64,000 bases of DNA from JBAXTE01 sp037130365 (GTDB lineage Bacteria > Bacteroidota > Bacteroidia > Bacteroidales > WCHB1-69), in the NCBI GenBank assembly GCA_037130365.1, contig JBAXTE010000010.1, forward strand, positions 51,424-115,423, given 5' to 3'. Position 1 is the first letter of the stretch. The number at the start of each line of letters is the position of its first letter. Positions 62,466 through 64,000 of this stretch are shown here, in pieces. Both the position numbers and the translations under genes were made by a program. Below the pieces are notes generated by a model that saw only the letters and a list, made by a program, of their open reading frames with translations, ran no database searches and was not told where the DNA came from.

Positions 62466-64000
62466 TTATCTATTTAAATAAATAGTACCTTTAATAACAG
62501 CTGAGTTGTCGCCCAAATCAAGGATATAGAAGTAAGTACCAATTGGTAATTGATCACCACCGATGGTTATCCCTTGAGATGATTTTCCGTCCCAAGTATT
62601 AAGGTATGGACTAGCTTCAAACACTTTATCTCCCCAACGATTATAGATATTGATTGAGTTATTTGAGTAATTTGAAATTCCTCTAATCACAAATAAATCA
62701 TTGATACCATCACCATTTGGCGAAAATCCTTCGGGAATATTAAAATCGGTAGGAAAAATTTCAATCCATGAAATATTACCAATTGGATTAACATCTATTT
62801 CGTGACCAACGATTGTGGCTGTATTTACATAATTTCCAGTTGAAATTACCTTAGCCGTAATCGTTAGAATTGCAGTTGCACCATTATTCAAATTTCCAAT
62901 CGTCCAAATTCCGGTAGTTGAATTGTAAGTTCCAGTGGTTGTAGTTGACGAGATATAGTCGTATCCATTTTGCAAGATATCAGTTACTGAAACGCCTGTT
63001 GCATCATAAGGTCCGTTGTTGGTCGCTGTGATTGTAAAAACAACATTTTGTCCGAAAAGTGGATGAACATTGTTGACTGTTTTTACCACATTTAAATCGG
63101 CAATACAATCGTGAATAATTACAGTAACCGTGGATGGCAACGAATTACAACCATTTGCATTAATTGTCAAAGTGTAATCTCCTGCATCAACACTTGTTGA
63201 AGCTAGAATGGTTGGGCTTTGAATTGAAGATAAATAACCATTTACTCCAGTCCACGAATAGGTTGCTCCCACAACAGTTTGTGCGATTAAGTCAATTGAA
63301 TTACCGGTACAAACTGGCGAATTACTGCTTGCCGAAGCAATAGGAAGTGATGTTAATGTAAGCGATACAAATATAGAAGTATCATTTAAAGCACAGTCTC
63401 CTATTACAATCACATTGTAATTTGAAGCAACATCGGCTAAACCAGCAGAAGCAATTTTAAGGGTATCAGAATTTGCACCTGTGATGTTTGCACTATTTAC
63501 GATGTTTGTATTTCCTTTTCTCCATTGGTACGATAGACCTGTTCCCGAAGCAACAACCGAGAAGAATACTGGATTTCCAGCACAAACGGTTTTATTGGTT
63601 GGTTCTAAAGTTATAATTGGGGCGGTGTTAAGAGTTAATGATACATTGATTGACGTATCATTTGGTGTACAAGTTCCAGTTATAATCACATTATAATTTG
63701 AAGCAACATCGGCTATACCGGCTGAAGCAATTTTAAGCGTGTCGGAATTTGCACCTGTGATGTTTGCACTATTTACAATGTTTGTATTTCCTTTTCTCCA
63801 TTGGTACAATAGACCTGTTCCTGTAGCAAAAACCGAAAAGAAAACTGGATTTCCAGTACAAACGGCTTTATTGGTAGGTTCTAAAGTGATAATTGGGGCG
63901 GTGTTAAGTATTAACGATACAATGATTGACGTGTCATTTGGTGTGCAAGTTCCAGTTACAATCACATTGTAATTTGAAGCAACATCGACTAAACCAGCAG
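62466..64000 (-). CDS. Repeat adhesin with DUF11 domain and T9SS type B sorting domain, 5' end outside window
   Basis: The frame stays open to the window edge; the GTG at 63965 is internal. The visible 510 or so residues start with Ig-like units of 92 residues (each with TAPIITLEPTNKxVC, YQWRKGNTNIVNSANITGAN and VASNYNVIxxGxC). A C-rich SxC unit, a DUF11 domain (ADLNVVKTVNNVHPLFGQNVVFTITATNNGPYDATGVSV) and a type B sorting domain (NIPEGFSPNGDGINDLFVI, IYNRWGDKVFE, LPIGTYFYILDLG) follow. Two neighbouring Ig units are nearly identical in DNA as well. It is the first gene of the operon with PorP/SprF and OmpA genes, and probably a long surface adhesin. Confidence 0.92.
   Translation of the reverse strand, partial: AGLVDVASNYNVIVTGTCTPNDTSIIVSLILNTAPIITLEPTNKAVCTGNPVFFSVFATGTGLLYQWRKGNTNIVNSANITGANSDTLKIASAGIADVASNYNVIITGTCTPNDTSINVSLTLNTAPIITLEPTNKTVCAGNPVFFSVVASGTGLSYQWRKGNTNIVNSANITGANSDTLKIASAGLADVASNYNVIVIGDCALNDTSIFVSLTLTSLPIASASSNSPVCTGNSIDLIAQTVVGATYSWTGVNGYLSSIQSPTILASTSVDAGDYTLTINANGCNSLPSTVTVIIHDCIADLNVVKTVNNVHPLFGQNVVFTITATNNGPYDATGVSVTDILQNGYDYISSTTTTGTYNSTTGIWTIGNLNNGATAILTITAKVISTGNYVNTATIVGHEIDVNPIGNISWIEIFPTDFNIPEGFSPNGDGINDLFVIRGISNYSNNSINIYNRWGDKVFEASPYLNTWDGKSSQGITIGGDQLPIGTYFYILDLGDNSAVIKGTIYLNR

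Overview
The window is chromosomal DNA from a low-GC member of the Bacteroidota. The evidence is: TAnnTTTG-type -7 promoter boxes with a TTTG box 19 bases upstream; many secreted proteins ending in type IX secretion system (T9SS) sorting domains of type A or type B; PorP/SprF, OmpA and TonB-dependent outer-membrane proteins; and the order rpsU - xer - hpf - tRNA(Thr,Tyr,Gly,Thr) - tuf - tRNA(Trp) - secE - nusG - rplKAJL - rpoB - rpoC - DUF3467, which is typical of this phylum. No species can be named from the sequence alone.

Layout. 1-4.2 kb: two tandem patatin/BamA-like outer-membrane lipases, the first cut by the window edge. 4.4-14.2 kb: a DUF349 repeat protein, a TonB-type outer-membrane receptor, an ICMT-like membrane methyltransferase, tRNA-Val with a broken tRNA-like copy, a lipoprotein plus beta-barrel pair, and an S9B (DPP IV-like) peptidase. 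14.3-29.3 kb: the translation and transcription core described above. 29.3-33.7 kb: a giant 16-PKD-repeat T9SS type B protein. 34-36.6 kb: valS. 36.6-42.4 kb: accessory genes, including a solitary zinc-ribbon membrane protein in a structured, cassette-like setting, a T9SS type A protein, a ferredoxin-nitroreductase, and small YciI, DUF3795 and GyrI-like proteins. 42.4-50.0 kb: a glycosyltransferase with two GH130 phosphorylase-like genes, followed by a group of envelope and stress proteins (cupin, YtxH, a 51-residue membrane peptide, beta-barrel, coiled-coil lipoprotein, CsbD). 50.0-58.7 kb: an ice-binding-like T9SS protein, a 1.75 kb gene-free stretch full of palindromes, a recently duplicated pair of T9SS proteins, and two orphan genes, one possibly related to nucleotide-modification (Nmad2-like) proteins. 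58.7-64 kb: an operon of a repeat adhesin with a T9SS type B tail, PorP/SprF and an OmpA/PD40 protein, the likely secretion and anchoring partners of that adhesin.

The most unusual signals are non-coding. At least eight dispersed short hairpins share an 11-base core (GAGYnYRYCGA) with stems that change in a compensatory way. Longer palindromic elements appear with and without a nested 24-base copy of that hairpin. A 118-bp palindromic insert sits precisely in the T-arm of a tRNA-like pseudogene. A single-gene cassette-like locus at 36.7-37.8 kb is bounded by direct and inverted repeats. No CRISPR array, prophage, transposase gene or riboswitch was recognised.
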